Shown piece by piece: positions 23,416 through 32,167 of a stretch of 64,000 nucleotides of DNA (position 1 is its first letter; every line of letters begins with the position of its first letter). The stretch covers positions 1 through 64,000 of the forward strand of contig JAVBTX010000003.1 of assembly GCA_031555935.1 (NCBI GenBank). The letters are read 5' to 3'. The notes beneath the pieces were generated by a model that was not told where the DNA came from, did no database searches, and was given only the letters and a program-made list of their open reading frames with translations. Both the position numbers and the translations under genes were made by a program. Origin of the DNA: Roseburia_C sp031555935. Its GTDB lineage: Bacteria; Bacillota; Clostridia; Lachnospirales; Lachnospiraceae.

Positions 23416-24201
23416 CTATAAATAATACTCTGGTTCTTTCAGAGTTCCGCCCAGATTTAACACTTCCAAAATCCGGTTTCGATACACATTAAATGCATCC
23501 TGCTTTCGAACTCTTGGTCTTGGCAAATCAATTGTGATTATTTCTTCCACCTTAGATGGTCTGGCCGCCATCACCACCACTTTATCTGATAAGTAAATGG
23601 CCTCATCCACATCATGGGTCACCATTACCATTGTCATCTGATATTGCTGCCATAGACGCAAGATTTCCTCCTGCATATTCATGCGGGTAAAAGCATCTAA
23701 TGCGCCCAACGGCTCATCAAGCAACAGTACCTTCGGATGCCCCACTAATGCTCTTGCCAAGGATGCTCGCTGACACATTCCGCCCGACAACTGATGCGGG
23801 TAAGATTTCTCGAAGCCCTCCAAACCGACCAGCCTGATAAATTCATCGACATCTTTATGATTTGTCTTGTATGTATGCCTGGCTTTTAAACCAAACGCAA
23901 TATTTTCCCGAATTGTCAGCCACGGAAATAGATTCGAGCCTTGAAAGGCAAATCCGCGGTCATAGCCCGGCTTCGTTATCTGTTCCGCATCCAACAGCAG
24001 CTCTCCAGCCGTCGGTTCATCCAATCCGGCTATCAGCCTTAGTAACGTTGACTTCCCACAACCAGAAGGACCAATTAGTGAAACAAAGGTACCCGGCTCA
24101 ATATCCAGATTCAATCCGCTTAATGCCACCACATCTTCGCCACCTGGATTTGGGTTTTCAAACTTTTTATGGACATCCCTGATGGAAATTGCTCCTACCA
24201 T
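23416..24201 (-). CDS. SsuB/TauB-type ABC ATPase
   Basis: A 261-residue ATPase of the nitrate/sulfonate/taurine importer class: Walker A GPSGCGKST, Q-loop AFQGSNLFPWLTI, signature LSGGMCQRASLARAL, Walker B VLLLDEPLGALD and switch THDVDEA. Its ATG overlaps the end of the permease gene by seven bases, and the binding-protein gene follows 21 bp later. It supplies energy for import through the upstream permease. Confidence 0.85.
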   Translation of the reverse strand: MVGAISIRDVHKKFENPNPGGEDVVALSGLNLDIEPGTFVSLIGPSGCGKSTLLRLIAGLDEPTAGELLLDAEQITKPGYDRGFAFQGSNLFPWLTIRENIAFGLKARHTYKTNHKDVDEFIRLVGLEGFEKSYPHQLSGGMCQRASLARALVGHPKVLLLDEPLGALDAFTRMNMQEEILRLWQQYQMTMVMVTHDVDEAIYLSDKVVVMAARPSKVEEIITIDLPRPRVRKQDAFNVYRNRILEVLNLGGTLKEPEYYL

Positions 24202-25145
24202 TTAATCACCCCTTTCTGCCAGATTAAGACCTGGTCCCTGACTTTAAACAGAACGGTCAAAATCGTTGAACAAATAATTGCAATAATAATCAAACCAGCA
24301 TAAACACCGTTGTAGACCATCATCTGTTTTTGCCAGTTGATATACCAGCCAATGCCAGTGGAGCTGCCATTCATTTCCACCGACATTAAGGTAATAAATG
24401 AGGAGCAAGTGCCGTAAAAAATCCCCAGAAAAATACTTGGCATTGCATTCGGAATCCCAACATGAACAATCTGATATAGGGTTGATGCACCCAGCGTTCT
24501 CGATGCCTCGAAATAAACGTTGCTGGTACTCTGAATTCCGCTGCTAGTCATTAACGTTACTGGAAACCAGACCGCCAGGGCAATCAAAAATACATTTGCC
24601 GCATAAGTCGTCGGAAAGCTCGACAATGCCAGTGGTATCCACGCCGTCGTTGGGATTGGCCCGAGTATCTTGATTACCGGATTCAACCAATATACAGCCG
24701 CCCGGCTAAAGCCAAGTAATACACCGGTCAGAAATCCAATTGCCGCCCCGCATACGAATCCGGTTAATAGTAAGCGGAAGGAATATAGGACATTTCCCAG
24801 TAAAAAAAGATGGTCCTCAACCAATAACGCAATGATGCGGTCAAGCGACGGAAAATACACAACTGATAATGCATCCGTCTTTGTCGTCAAGCTGTTGATT
24901 AAGTTTAAGACCAGCACCACCCCAGCAATAAATGGTGCCTTATCACTCACCCGAACATGCCACTTGGACGAGAACAGTGACACTACTGCAAAGATTAGAT
25001 AAATAGCGGCGAATACTTCTATAAAATATGCAAAGTACGGATGCGCCGCTGGCTTTTGCCGCCCCGTATCGGCAATTAGATAATAGCACCCCAAGGTCAG
25101 TGCAAATGCCAGTAAGGGAAGCAATTTTTTAAATTGTTTCTGCAT
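24195..25145 (-). CDS. SsuC/TauC-type ABC permease
   Basis: A 316-residue permease: three extra N-terminal helices (about residues 10-95), then the BPD-transp-1 core with the EAA-like loop EASRTLGASTLYQIVHVGIPNAMP, typical of sulfonate/nitrate/taurine importers. It is the first structural gene of the five-gene operon. Its start lies 140 bp downstream of the leader peptide stop, on the far side of an intrinsic terminator, so its expression should depend on attenuation. Confidence 0.85.
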   Translation of the reverse strand: MQKQFKKLLPLLAFALTLGCYYLIADTGRQKPAAHPYFAYFIEVFAAIYLIFAVVSLFSSKWHVRVSDKAPFIAGVVLVLNLINSLTTKTDALSVVYFPSLDRIIALLVEDHLFLLGNVLYSFRLLLTGFVCGAAIGFLTGVLLGFSRAAVYWLNPVIKILGPIPTTAWIPLALSSFPTTYAANVFLIALAVWFPVTLMTSSGIQSTSNVYFEASRTLGASTLYQIVHVGIPNAMPSIFLGIFYGTCSSFITLMSVEMNGSSTGIGWYINWQKQMMVYNGVYAGLIIIAIICSTILTVLFKVRDQVLIWQKGVIKW

Positions 25146-25197
25146 TTTTTCTCTCCTTCACTTTCCCCCAAGCAACGTTGGCGGAATCATTGCGTAC

Positions 25198-25251
25198 AAA
25201 AAAACAGAACGCATAGCTCCAACGGATAATTCCGTTTTTGTATGCATCCTG
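25198..25251 (-). terminator. Attenuator terminator before the sulfur-type ABC operon
   Basis: Read leftward, CAGGATGCATA (25241-25251) pairs with TATGCGTTCTG (25205-25215): 11 consecutive pairs, two of them G-U. Seven U residues (25198-25204) follow. The loop holds a nested hairpin AACGGA / TCCGTT. An alternative partner for the 5' arm lies in the leader reading frame: GUAUGCA (25305-25311) pairs over seven bases with UGCAUAC of the arm. The two structures exclude each other, as in classic amino-acid attenuators. Confidence 0.8.
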
Positions 25252-25285
25252 TTTCTTCAACTTCATATTATTCCGTTACCCGGAT

Positions 25286-25390
25286 TTAAGAAAGAATCAC
25301 TTTGTGCATACCAAAAGAAACCGTTGTTTGGCAATTACAACAGCAGCAATTCTTACACGTTTTAATAATGTAAAATAAATTTGTATGCAT
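25286..25390 (-). CDS. Cysteine-rich leader peptide
   Basis: A 34-codon reading frame with AAAGGAGG seven bases before ATG 25390 and TAA at 25286. Residues 12-20 read CKNCCCCNC: six cysteines, including four in a row, coded by both TGC and TGT. It ends 35 bp before the terminator stem. Codons 27-29 (GGT ATG CAC) hold the antiterminator segment. A ribosome stalled at the cysteine codons for lack of Cys-tRNA would leave that segment free to open the terminator, while a ribosome reaching the stop would cover it. The peptide itself probably has no function. The alternative, a small metal-binding protein, is less likely given the downstream terminator. Confidence 0.8.
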   Translation of the reverse strand: MHTNLFYIIKTCKNCCCCNCQTTVSFGMHKVILS

Positions 25391-25441
25391 CTTAGTTCCT
25401 CCTTTTCCGGTTCACCGGATTTTTATTTACGCTTAGGATAG

Positions 25442-25461
25442 CACTCATTATCATAAGAGTG
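25442..25461 (-). promoter_or_regulatory. Probable -10 region and palindrome before the leader
   Basis: CACTC-N10-GAGTG surrounds a leftward TATGAT (25450-25455), a plausible -10 box. The -35 is poor (TAGCTT at 17 bases), which suggests an activated promoter. Downstream, TCCGG / CCGGA forms a small hairpin just before the leader ribosome site. Confidence 0.35.
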
Positions 25462-25512
25462 TTAATTGCAAAAAGCTATGGCTAATTATTTGTTTTTTTT
25501 ATACCCATTTGA

Positions 25513-26964
25513 TTATAAATATCGCACCGCCCATAAGCTGCGGTTACTGCCGACGCCGGTCATACACATCATCGGATTGCCAACCTCGTCATTGAGCTGA
25601 ATGATAACACTCTCATAGGTAACCTCGCCAATCGTAATGCTAACCCGGCTTTCGTCCTCAAGGCGATACGTTCCGTAGATTGCCTTCTTCGTCTCAAAAC
25701 TGGTGCTCACTACCTTCTGCTCCTTAAAAATACGAATCTCACCTTCACGGTTAAATTCCACCTTCAACGGCTTATGTACTTCATTGGATATATCAAGTCC
25801 ATGCTCCACCAGGTAATATGTTCCACTGATTTCATTGCCATGATAGCTCTTTGGGCAAAGCATTTCGCCCTCAGTTGCAAACGGGGCAACGGTCAGCCAG
25901 CCATTCTTGGTGCGAAACAACTGATGCACACGTGGCTCATGCTGCTCTGAATCCATGTCAAAACGCTGATGATAGACAATATACATTTTCCCATCCGAAT
26001 CAATAAAGGCCGAGTTATGTCCCGGTGATTTATAACCACAGGCCATGCTTGGAAAAATATAATTTCCCATCAGCTTTAGTCCATATGGCTCATGGTGATT
26101 GACCCGCTTAAACGTCTTGCCATCCATATCCACATAGGGACCATCCGGCTTTTTCGAACGAAACAAACGAATCTGATAGCCGCCGTCTCTAGCCAGCCAG
26201 CCAAAGGACACAAACAAATAATAGTAATCTGAGATTGGGTCATAGAGAATAAATGGTCCCTCAATGGATTTGTGTCCACCGCCTAAAAGCTTCTTGCCAA
26301 AGTAAGCATCTACTCCATTTTTAGCATCATTCTCGGGATGAATTGGACGTCCGGTATGCTCATCTATCTCAAGCAAGAAGATTCCACCTGACCAGGAACC
26401 ATAAACCATCCACAGCCGCCCCTCTTTATCGCGAAACAGATTCGGATCAATGCAGTTCGGCCAGCTTAAGTTATTATAATTGCCGTTCTTTTTTAAATAA
26501 TGGGTAATATCGGTTTCCGCACCTAATATCTGTCCTACGTTTGTCTCCGTTACCGTCTCCTCATCAAAACCAGAATGCAAAATTGCCTCAACAAACGTAT
26601 AGGGACCCTTCGCATCATCGGCTACCGCCATACAGATACTTGACTTCACATACGAACCAGAAGTGCAAAAATACATCACATATTTTTTCATAACGTCATT
26701 ATATGAAACATCCGGTGCCCAGACCGCATAGTCCTTCCCGCCAAATTTACCACAGAAACGAAATGCCTGCTTCTCCCCGTCAAATAAACCCGTAAATAAC
26801 GGATTCTGTTCATCTACCCCTTGCGCAAAACAATCCCAATACCGCAAGTCTTGCGATACCGCTGCTGACATATGAGTCCCAAAAATATAATAGCTGCCAT
26901 CTTTATCTAAAAAAACTGCTGGGTCATGGACCGGTGCATCGATATGAAATCCCCCTGTTTTCAT
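25513..26964 (-). CDS. Cytoplasmic GH43 arabinanase-type glycoside hydrolase
   Basis: Start ATG 26964 has AGGAGAG nine bases ahead. The 483-residue product has no signal peptide. The five-blade GH43 catalytic triad is visible: D14 (VHDPAVF), D173 (CIDPNLF) and E235 (KSIEGPFIL). The C-terminal domain after about residue 350 is the one found in endo-arabinanase-like GH43 enzymes. It should cleave imported arabino-oligosaccharides. It is divergent from the ArsR-type regulator gene. It is a paralogue of the surface enzyme at 53477-55033, with many shared blocks such as GKRLLGGGHKSIEGP (GKKLLGGGHKSIEGP here). Confidence 0.85.
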   Translation of the reverse strand: MKTGGFHIDAPVHDPAVFLDKDGSYYIFGTHMSAAVSQDLRYWDCFAQGVDEQNPLFTGLFDGEKQAFRFCGKFGGKDYAVWAPDVSYNDVMKKYVMYFCTSGSYVKSSICMAVADDAKGPYTFVEAILHSGFDEETVTETNVGQILGAETDITHYLKKNGNYNNLSWPNCIDPNLFRDKEGRLWMVYGSWSGGIFLLEIDEHTGRPIHPENDAKNGVDAYFGKKLLGGGHKSIEGPFILYDPISDYYYLFVSFGWLARDGGYQIRLFRSKKPDGPYVDMDGKTFKRVNHHEPYGLKLMGNYIFPSMACGYKSPGHNSAFIDSDGKMYIVYHQRFDMDSEQHEPRVHQLFRTKNGWLTVAPFATEGEMLCPKSYHGNEISGTYYLVEHGLDISNEVHKPLKVEFNREGEIRIFKEQKVVSTSFETKKAIYGTYRLEDESRVSITIGEVTYESVIIQLNDEVGNPMMCMTGVGSNRSLWAVRYL

Positions 26965-26994
26965 GTGTTTTTTCTCTCCTATTCGCAAAAACAT

Positions 26995-27097
26995 CTTTTA
27001 TATTTAAGATAATATAAAGTATTTTAATATTTATTAAATTATAATCTTTTTTTGCCATTAAATCAAGTATTTTCAGCTTTTTTCGGCTTTTTTAACT
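26995..27097. promoter_or_regulatory. Divergent control region between GH43 and the ArsR-type regulator
   Basis: Very AT-rich. The stretch around 27027-27050 (AGTATTTTAATATTTATTAA, then ATTATA) resembles one at about 33163-33190 upstream of the GH43-GH51 operon (AATATTTTAGATTTATTTAA, then ATTATA). It may be a shared regulator site, or only two AT-rich promoters. Confidence 0.3.
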
Positions 27098-27190
27098 ATG
27101 TTTAAAATTATTTACATTTTGTTGACTAAAGTCGACTTATTCTTTATAATCATAGTAACAAAACTTTCGATGCTTAAGGGGGAACATACA

Positions 27191-28111
27191 GTGTTACATA
27201 TCACATCTTTAAATGACGGGTTGGAAATCTTCAAGGCCCTTGGCTCTGATGTCAGAGTAGAAATCTTAAATATTTTACTTGAAAACAATAATATGAGCAT
27301 GAATGAGTTGGCCTCACGACTAAGTATCACCAACGGTGCCTTAACCAGCCATATTAAAAAATTAGAAAGCAGCGGACTGATTACTACCTCTAGTGAATCG
27401 GCCGGACATGGCAATCAAAAAATTTGTTCTGTGCATCTGGATAAAATCTTAATTGACTTGGAGAAGCAGGAAGACTTCCAGAATGTTTACAATACTGAAC
27501 TCGGCGTTGGACATTACAGCAGCTACCATATTTGTCCGACTTGCGGACTTGCTTCTAGCAAGCACCTGATTGGTGAAGTGGATGATGCCCGTTACTTCGA
27601 GCATCCTGACCGCTACAATGCGGATATCCTCTGGTTTACCAAGGGTTATGTGGAATATGTGATTCCGAACTTTATTCCTAGCTCTCAGCGGATTACTCAG
27701 GTTATGATTTCGGCTGAGCTTAGCTCCGAAGCCCCTGGCATTAATAATGTCTGGCCTTCTGATATCAGCTTTTACTTAAATGATGTCTGTGTCGGCACTT
27801 GGATTTCACCGGGCGATTTTGGTGATGTCAAGGGTCTGTTCACACCGGACTGGTGGTATCCGAACTGGAATCAGTATGGCTTGCTGAAATTGCTTGTTAT
27901 AAATAAAAAGGGAACCTTTATTGATGGTCTGAAAATCTCTGATGTTACGATTGACAGCTTTGAACTTGACTACCGCAGTGGGATTCGCTTCCGCATGGCG
28001 GTGGAAGAAGATGCCGAGCATGTTGGCGGATTGACCATCTTTGGTAAATCATTTGGAAATTATGGACAGGACATCAAAGTAAGTTTGAATTATGCCCCGA
28101 TTGAGGGATAA
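27191..28111 (+). CDS. ArsR-type helix-turn-helix regulator with sugar-sensor-like domain
   Basis: Start is GTG 27191, with AAGGGGG eight bases ahead. Upstream in-frame codons lack a site. The 306-residue product has a winged helix at residues 1-80 (LKALGSDVRVEILNILLE type, ELASRLSITNGALTSHIKKLE). A long all-beta domain follows, with an ICPTCG pair and WPSDISFYLNDVCVGTW. It corresponds to the large predicted regulators (COG4189-like) found beside arabinosidase genes. It likely controls the divergent GH43 gene and possibly the wider arabinan locus, by sensing arabinose or an oligosaccharide. Confidence 0.75.
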   Translation: MLHITSLNDGLEIFKALGSDVRVEILNILLENNNMSMNELASRLSITNGALTSHIKKLESSGLITTSSESAGHGNQKICSVHLDKILIDLEKQEDFQNVYNTELGVGHYSSYHICPTCGLASSKHLIGEVDDARYFEHPDRYNADILWFTKGYVEYVIPNFIPSSQRITQVMISAELSSEAPGINNVWPSDISFYLNDVCVGTWISPGDFGDVKGLFTPDWWYPNWNQYGLLKLLVINKKGTFIDGLKISDVTIDSFELDYRSGIRFRMAVEEDAEHVGGLTIFGKSFGNYGQDIKVSLNYAPIEG

Positions 28112-28124
28112 GACGATAGGTAAT

Positions 28125-28169
28125 AAAAAATGCGTAAATCCAGGTTATGTTTGGATTTACGCATTTTTT
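28125..28169. terminator. Bidirectional terminator between convergent genes
   Basis: An 18-bp perfect stem (AAAAAATGCGTAAATCCA / TGGATTTACGCATTTTTT) with a nine-base loop. It separates the rightward regulator from the leftward chemoreceptor and works both ways. Confidence 0.9.
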
Positions 28170-28176
28170 AGCTATC

Positions 28177-30219
28177 TTAATTTTCTCGCAATTGATATTC
28201 CCCAATAGATTCTGCCATCGAAGTCGCCTGAGCGCTCATTTCCTCTGAGGCTGCGGCACTTTCCTCAGCAGCCGCACTTACCGACTGAACCACCGCATCA
28301 ATCTCCTTGACATCCTTCGTTACTTTCACAATTTCACCCTGCTGTTCCAGCATAAATCCTGCAATTTTTGTTACAATCTCACCAGCGTCATGGATACCGC
28401 TTACAATCTCTGTAAATGCTGCTTCTGTTTCCACTGATATCTTTGCCCCCAGCTCCGCTTTGGCAATTGAATTTGTAATCAGCTCTCTGGTATCCTTTGC
28501 CGCCTGAGCACTTTGCCCGGCAAGTTCTCGTACCTCTTCCGCAACAATCGCAAATCCCCGCCCCATTTCTCCTGCTCGTGACGCCTCAATTGATGCATTA
28601 AGGGCAAGCAGGTTGGTCTGGCTGGCAATCCCGTCAATAACCGCCATAACCTGATTAATCTGTTGGTTGGCCTGATTGATTTCATTTACCGCAGCAATCA
28701 TGTTGCCCATATGTTCCTGTCCATTTTCTGCTGATTTCATTACACCACTGCTCAGTATCTCCGCTTGCTGGGTCTGTTTTACATTCTCAAGGGTTTGCTT
28801 GGAAAGGTCATTCAGCCTAATATTAATATCATTTACCAGCATCGCCTGACTAGTAGCCCCCTCTGCCAATGACTGACCAGCATGGGCTACCTGGCTGGAG
28901 GCTGAATCAAGTTGCGTTGAAGCTATATTCATATAGGAAAAAACGTCGTTTAGACGATCTACCATCTGAATCATGCTATGGCCGAGCGTATCCTTGTTAG
29001 ACCGCGAGGCAACCGTAAGATTAAGATTTCCATTTGACACTTCTTTCAATAAATCTGCCTGCTTCGCAGTATCCTCAATCATCTTTTGAAAGGCTCTGGT
29101 CAGTTCGGAAATCTCATCATCGCCTTTCGCCTCTAGCTCAATCTCTAAATCGCCCAAAGACATCTTTTTTGCGGCCTTCGACAGACGTCCAACTGGCGTT
29201 ACGATGGTTGCCTCAATATCGTCGCCAATTCTCGCTAGCAGCTTCAAGATAATAAATATGGATGTGGCAATTACAAGAATGGCAACAATAATTGCAATAT
29301 AAATCGACTGATTTGCTTCCACTGTCGGAATCTGCAGTTCAACAATCCACTTCGCATCTGACTGTTCGGACAGCACTTGGGAATACGCATATATATTTCC
29401 TTTGGAACGCTCTTTAAAATATCCTTCCGCGGCAATTGCTTTCTTCACAGCTGCACTGGTATTCATAACACCAATCTGCGTATCGTCCTCATGTGCCACA
29501 AATGTACCGTCGCCTGACATTAAGCGTACATTTCCATGCTTGTACAGTTTATAGCTGGTTATCTCCTCATCAATTGCCGTCATGGAAATATCAATTCCAC
29601 ATACACCCACAACATTATTGTCTACGATAACTGGTACCGAAATAGAAATGACGTATTCCTTGCCAGTCTCATATTCACTCCAATATGGTGTTGTTACATG
29701 TATCGCTTTATTTGATTTCGCCGTCTCATAATAGTCCTCTCCCGCTACTTCCATGGAGGTAATTACTGGTTTGCTGCCATCCATAACTACACAAGCTGCC
29801 AAACGTCCCTCTGCATCGGATCCTAATTCTTCCTGTCCAGCATATTCTGCATCTTTTCCATCGTAAGCATTCTTCTCAAAGACCAGCCAGACCGCATCAA
29901 AATCCGTGTTGGAGCTGGCGACATCCGCTAATGTCTCAATCAATTCTTTCCGGCTGCTTCCAGAAACCATCATATTTTCATATAGGGTTGAGGATAGTAT
30001 CGCTGCTTTCTCGGGTCCTGCCATAAAGGCCTGTAATCTATTCTCGTTTTCCGCCAGTATCTTCTGCTGCTGTGTCTCTACCGCATTAGACAAACTGAAA
30101 CTAAACATAACGATTAAAATAAATGCCGTTACACCAAACGCCACTACTGACGCAATTGTAATCGGAACTGTAATTTTAGCACGTACACCTACTTTTTTGT
30201 CCACTTTTGTATGTTGCAT
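28177..30219 (-). CDS. Methyl-accepting chemotaxis protein with Cache sensor
   Basis: A 680-residue transmembrane chemoreceptor: helix 1 (about residues 18-44), a double-Cache extracellular domain (about 50-300, with YWSEYETGKEYVISISVPV and GVCGIDISM), helix 2 (about 306-328), HAMP, and a signalling tip containing QTNLLALNASIEASRAGE and GFAIVAEEVRELA. AAAGGAG lies nine bases ahead of the ATG. Position inside the arabinan locus suggests taxis to sugars or plant-derived acids, but Cache ligands cannot be read from sequence. Confidence 0.9.
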   Translation of the reverse strand: MQHTKVDKKVGVRAKITVPITIASVVAFGVTAFILIVMFSFSLSNAVETQQQKILAENENRLQAFMAGPEKAAILSSTLYENMMVSGSSRKELIETLADVASSNTDFDAVWLVFEKNAYDGKDAEYAGQEELGSDAEGRLAACVVMDGSKPVITSMEVAGEDYYETAKSNKAIHVTTPYWSEYETGKEYVISISVPVIVDNNVVGVCGIDISMTAIDEEITSYKLYKHGNVRLMSGDGTFVAHEDDTQIGVMNTSAAVKKAIAAEGYFKERSKGNIYAYSQVLSEQSDAKWIVELQIPTVEANQSIYIAIIVAILVIATSIFIILKLLARIGDDIEATIVTPVGRLSKAAKKMSLGDLEIELEAKGDDEISELTRAFQKMIEDTAKQADLLKEVSNGNLNLTVASRSNKDTLGHSMIQMVDRLNDVFSYMNIASTQLDSASSQVAHAGQSLAEGATSQAMLVNDINIRLNDLSKQTLENVKQTQQAEILSSGVMKSAENGQEHMGNMIAAVNEINQANQQINQVMAVIDGIASQTNLLALNASIEASRAGEMGRGFAIVAEEVRELAGQSAQAAKDTRELITNSIAKAELGAKISVETEAAFTEIVSGIHDAGEIVTKIAGFMLEQQGEIVKVTKDVKEIDAVVQSVSAAAEESAAASEEMSAQATSMAESIGEYQLREN

Positions 30220-30288
30220 TTTAGCAAGCTCCTTTTCATACTATATGAGTGATAACTCATTATAACATCATTTACAATATATACAAGC

Positions 30289-30329
30289 AAAAAGACCGCC
30301 ACACGACATATATTTATCATGCAACGGTC
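30289..30329 (-). terminator. Terminator of the GH43-GH51-DUF6171 operon
   Basis: Leftward GACCGTTGCATGA pairs with TCGTGTGGCGGTC (13 pairs including G-U), followed by five U residues. Confidence 0.75.
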
Positions 30330-30352
30330 CTCTTAAAAGGAGAATATTATAA

Positions 30353-30595
30353 TTACCATTTTTTATGCGGACAGTGTGACACCTTTGATGCTGCCCGTAA
30401 TTCCACGTAACAGCCGCAGGCTCCACAAGTCCCAACGTTTAACAGCTCACAGGATTTGCATACATCAAGCCTGCTTTCATAGCACGCACTGTCTACCTGG
30501 TCCTGTTTCTTGATTGCATCTTTGTACTTTTGAATCATTTTCTGGTCTGCTTCTGCCATTTCGCGAAGCAGGCACTTTTTGCAAATCGAAGCCAT
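30353..30595 (-). CDS. Small cysteine-rich protein (DUF6171-like)
   Basis: An 80-residue protein with paired cysteines: CKKC near the start, then CKSC, CGACGC and a C-terminal SHCPHKKW. Eleven cysteines in total suggest two zinc or Fe-S sites. It matches the small clostridial DUF6171 family by layout (CLLR at the start, CGCYVELRAA near the end). Function unknown. It follows the GH51 gene by 45 bp and precedes the operon terminator. Confidence 0.65.
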   Translation of the reverse strand: MASICKKCLLREMAEADQKMIQKYKDAIKKQDQVDSACYESRLDVCKSCELLNVGTCGACGCYVELRAASKVSHCPHKKW

Positions 30596-30640
30596 AATTT
30601 ATCACCTACTTAACATTCATCCGAATCGAGCAGGGGGCGC

Positions 30641-32146
30641 TTATTTTGCAACCCGAATCTCTACTACGGAATTGACTGGCATATTTACACTAATACCATT
30701 TTCAGTTACCTGATAATCAGCGAAATCTTTCTCGATTACGGTATCTGCCGCGTCAAAGGTGTTGTGCGCATGCATATCACTGCCCGTTACGATTTTTGCT
30801 TCGACAACTTTATAACCAGTTCCAGCAAGCTGGACATCGACTTTTTCAGCGGCTTCAATGGAAAGGTTGTTCATTGTGATGGTGATGGTTCCACTTTCAT
30901 CCATTGATACGGATTCTGTAATCTGTGGTACCTTCCACTCGCCAATTCCAATTTCTTCGACACCGGTTAACTGACTGTCTAACAAATCAGCACCTTGATG
31001 GTGACGATACATATGCATGACATGATAGGTTGGTGTTTTAATCATTTTTTCGCCTTCTGTCAAAAGAACGGCCTGTAATACGTTGACCATCTGTGCCAAT
31101 GCGGCCATTTTTACACGGTCACTATGTTTGTTAAAAATATTTAAGGTAATACCGGCGATTAGTGCATCGCGAACGGTGTTCTGCTGATATAAGAAGCCTG
31201 GGTTTGTGCCTGGTTCGCAGGTGTACCATGAACCCCACTCGTCAACAATCATGCCGATTTTTTTCTCTGGGTCGTATTTGTCCATCAGGTAGCCATGACG
31301 ATTAATTAAAGTTTCCATGAAGAAGGTTTTGTTCATGGTTTTGTACCATACTTCGTCATCAAAGTCGGTTGCACTGCCTTTTACTTCCCATCCTTCTGGA
31401 TGTACGTAATAGTGTAGTGATAAACCGTCCATAAAACCGTGTGCCCACGCGGCATGGTCGAAGGTTGTTTCAAGTACGCCTTCGGTCCAGTGGTAGTCAT
31501 CTACGTTGGCACCGCAGCAGATTTTCTTAATTGGTTTCTCTGGATCGTAGTTACGAACGAAGGTCTGGTAACGACGATATTCATTTGCATAGTGCTGTGG
31601 GGTCATATTTCCGCCGCAGCCCCAGTTCTCATTACCTACACCAAAATAATCAACAGTCCAAGGCTCCTCGTGACCATTTTTAGCACGCAAGTCAGCCATT
31701 GGAGATACGCCCTTGAAAGTCATATATTCTACCCACTCAGACATTTCCTGAACGGTTCCGCTGCCTAAATTACCATTGACGTAGGTCTTACAGTCTAACT
31801 GTTTACATAGCTCGAAGAACTCATGGGTTCCAAAGCTGTTATCTTCAACCACACCGCCCCAATGTGTATTAATCATTTTTTTACGGTTCTCTTTTGGTCC
31901 GATACCATCTTTCCAGTGGTATTCATCGGCGAAGCAGCCGCCTGGCCAGCGTAGCATTGGAATCTTCAATTCCTTTAATGCCTCTACTACGTCAGTTCTC
32001 ATTCCATTCACATTTGGAATCTCAGAGTTCTCACCTACATAGATTCCTTCATAAATACATCTGCCTAAATGTTCGGAAAAATGTCCGTAGATTTCCGGCT
32101 CAATTCTGCTTTGTTTTTTTTCATCATTAATTAATAGTTTTGCCAT
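30641..32146 (-). CDS. abfA: Cytoplasmic GH51 alpha-L-arabinofuranosidase
   Basis: Start ATG 32146 (MAKLLINDEK) is nine bases from AAAGGAG. The ATG two codons earlier is too close. The 501-residue enzyme releases terminal arabinofuranose from oligosaccharides in the cytoplasm. The acid/base is E173 (GVGNENWG) and the nucleophile E303 (IVDEWGSWY). The N-terminus IYGHFSEHLGRCIYEGI and the LRWPGGCFADEYHWKDGIGP segment are family signatures. The length is typical. It is second in the GH43-GH51-DUF6171 operon. Confidence 0.92.
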   Translation of the reverse strand: MAKLLINDEKKQSRIEPEIYGHFSEHLGRCIYEGIYVGENSEIPNVNGMRTDVVEALKELKIPMLRWPGGCFADEYHWKDGIGPKENRKKMINTHWGGVVEDNSFGTHEFFELCKQLDCKTYVNGNLGSGTVQEMSEWVEYMTFKGVSPMADLRAKNGHEEPWTVDYFGVGNENWGCGGNMTPQHYANEYRRYQTFVRNYDPEKPIKKICCGANVDDYHWTEGVLETTFDHAAWAHGFMDGLSLHYYVHPEGWEVKGSATDFDDEVWYKTMNKTFFMETLINRHGYLMDKYDPEKKIGMIVDEWGSWYTCEPGTNPGFLYQQNTVRDALIAGITLNIFNKHSDRVKMAALAQMVNVLQAVLLTEGEKMIKTPTYHVMHMYRHHQGADLLDSQLTGVEEIGIGEWKVPQITESVSMDESGTITITMNNLSIEAAEKVDVQLAGTGYKVVEAKIVTGSDMHAHNTFDAADTVIEKDFADYQVTENGISVNMPVNSVVEIRVAK

Positions 32147-32167
32147 TTCCATCTTCTCCTTTATGGT

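Noticed and set aside
25442..25461. CIRCE heat-shock operator (TTAGCACTC-N9-GAGTGCTAA)
   Set aside because: The CACTC/GAGTG arms match partly, but the spacer is 10 rather than 9, the outer bases are imperfect, and no chaperone gene follows.
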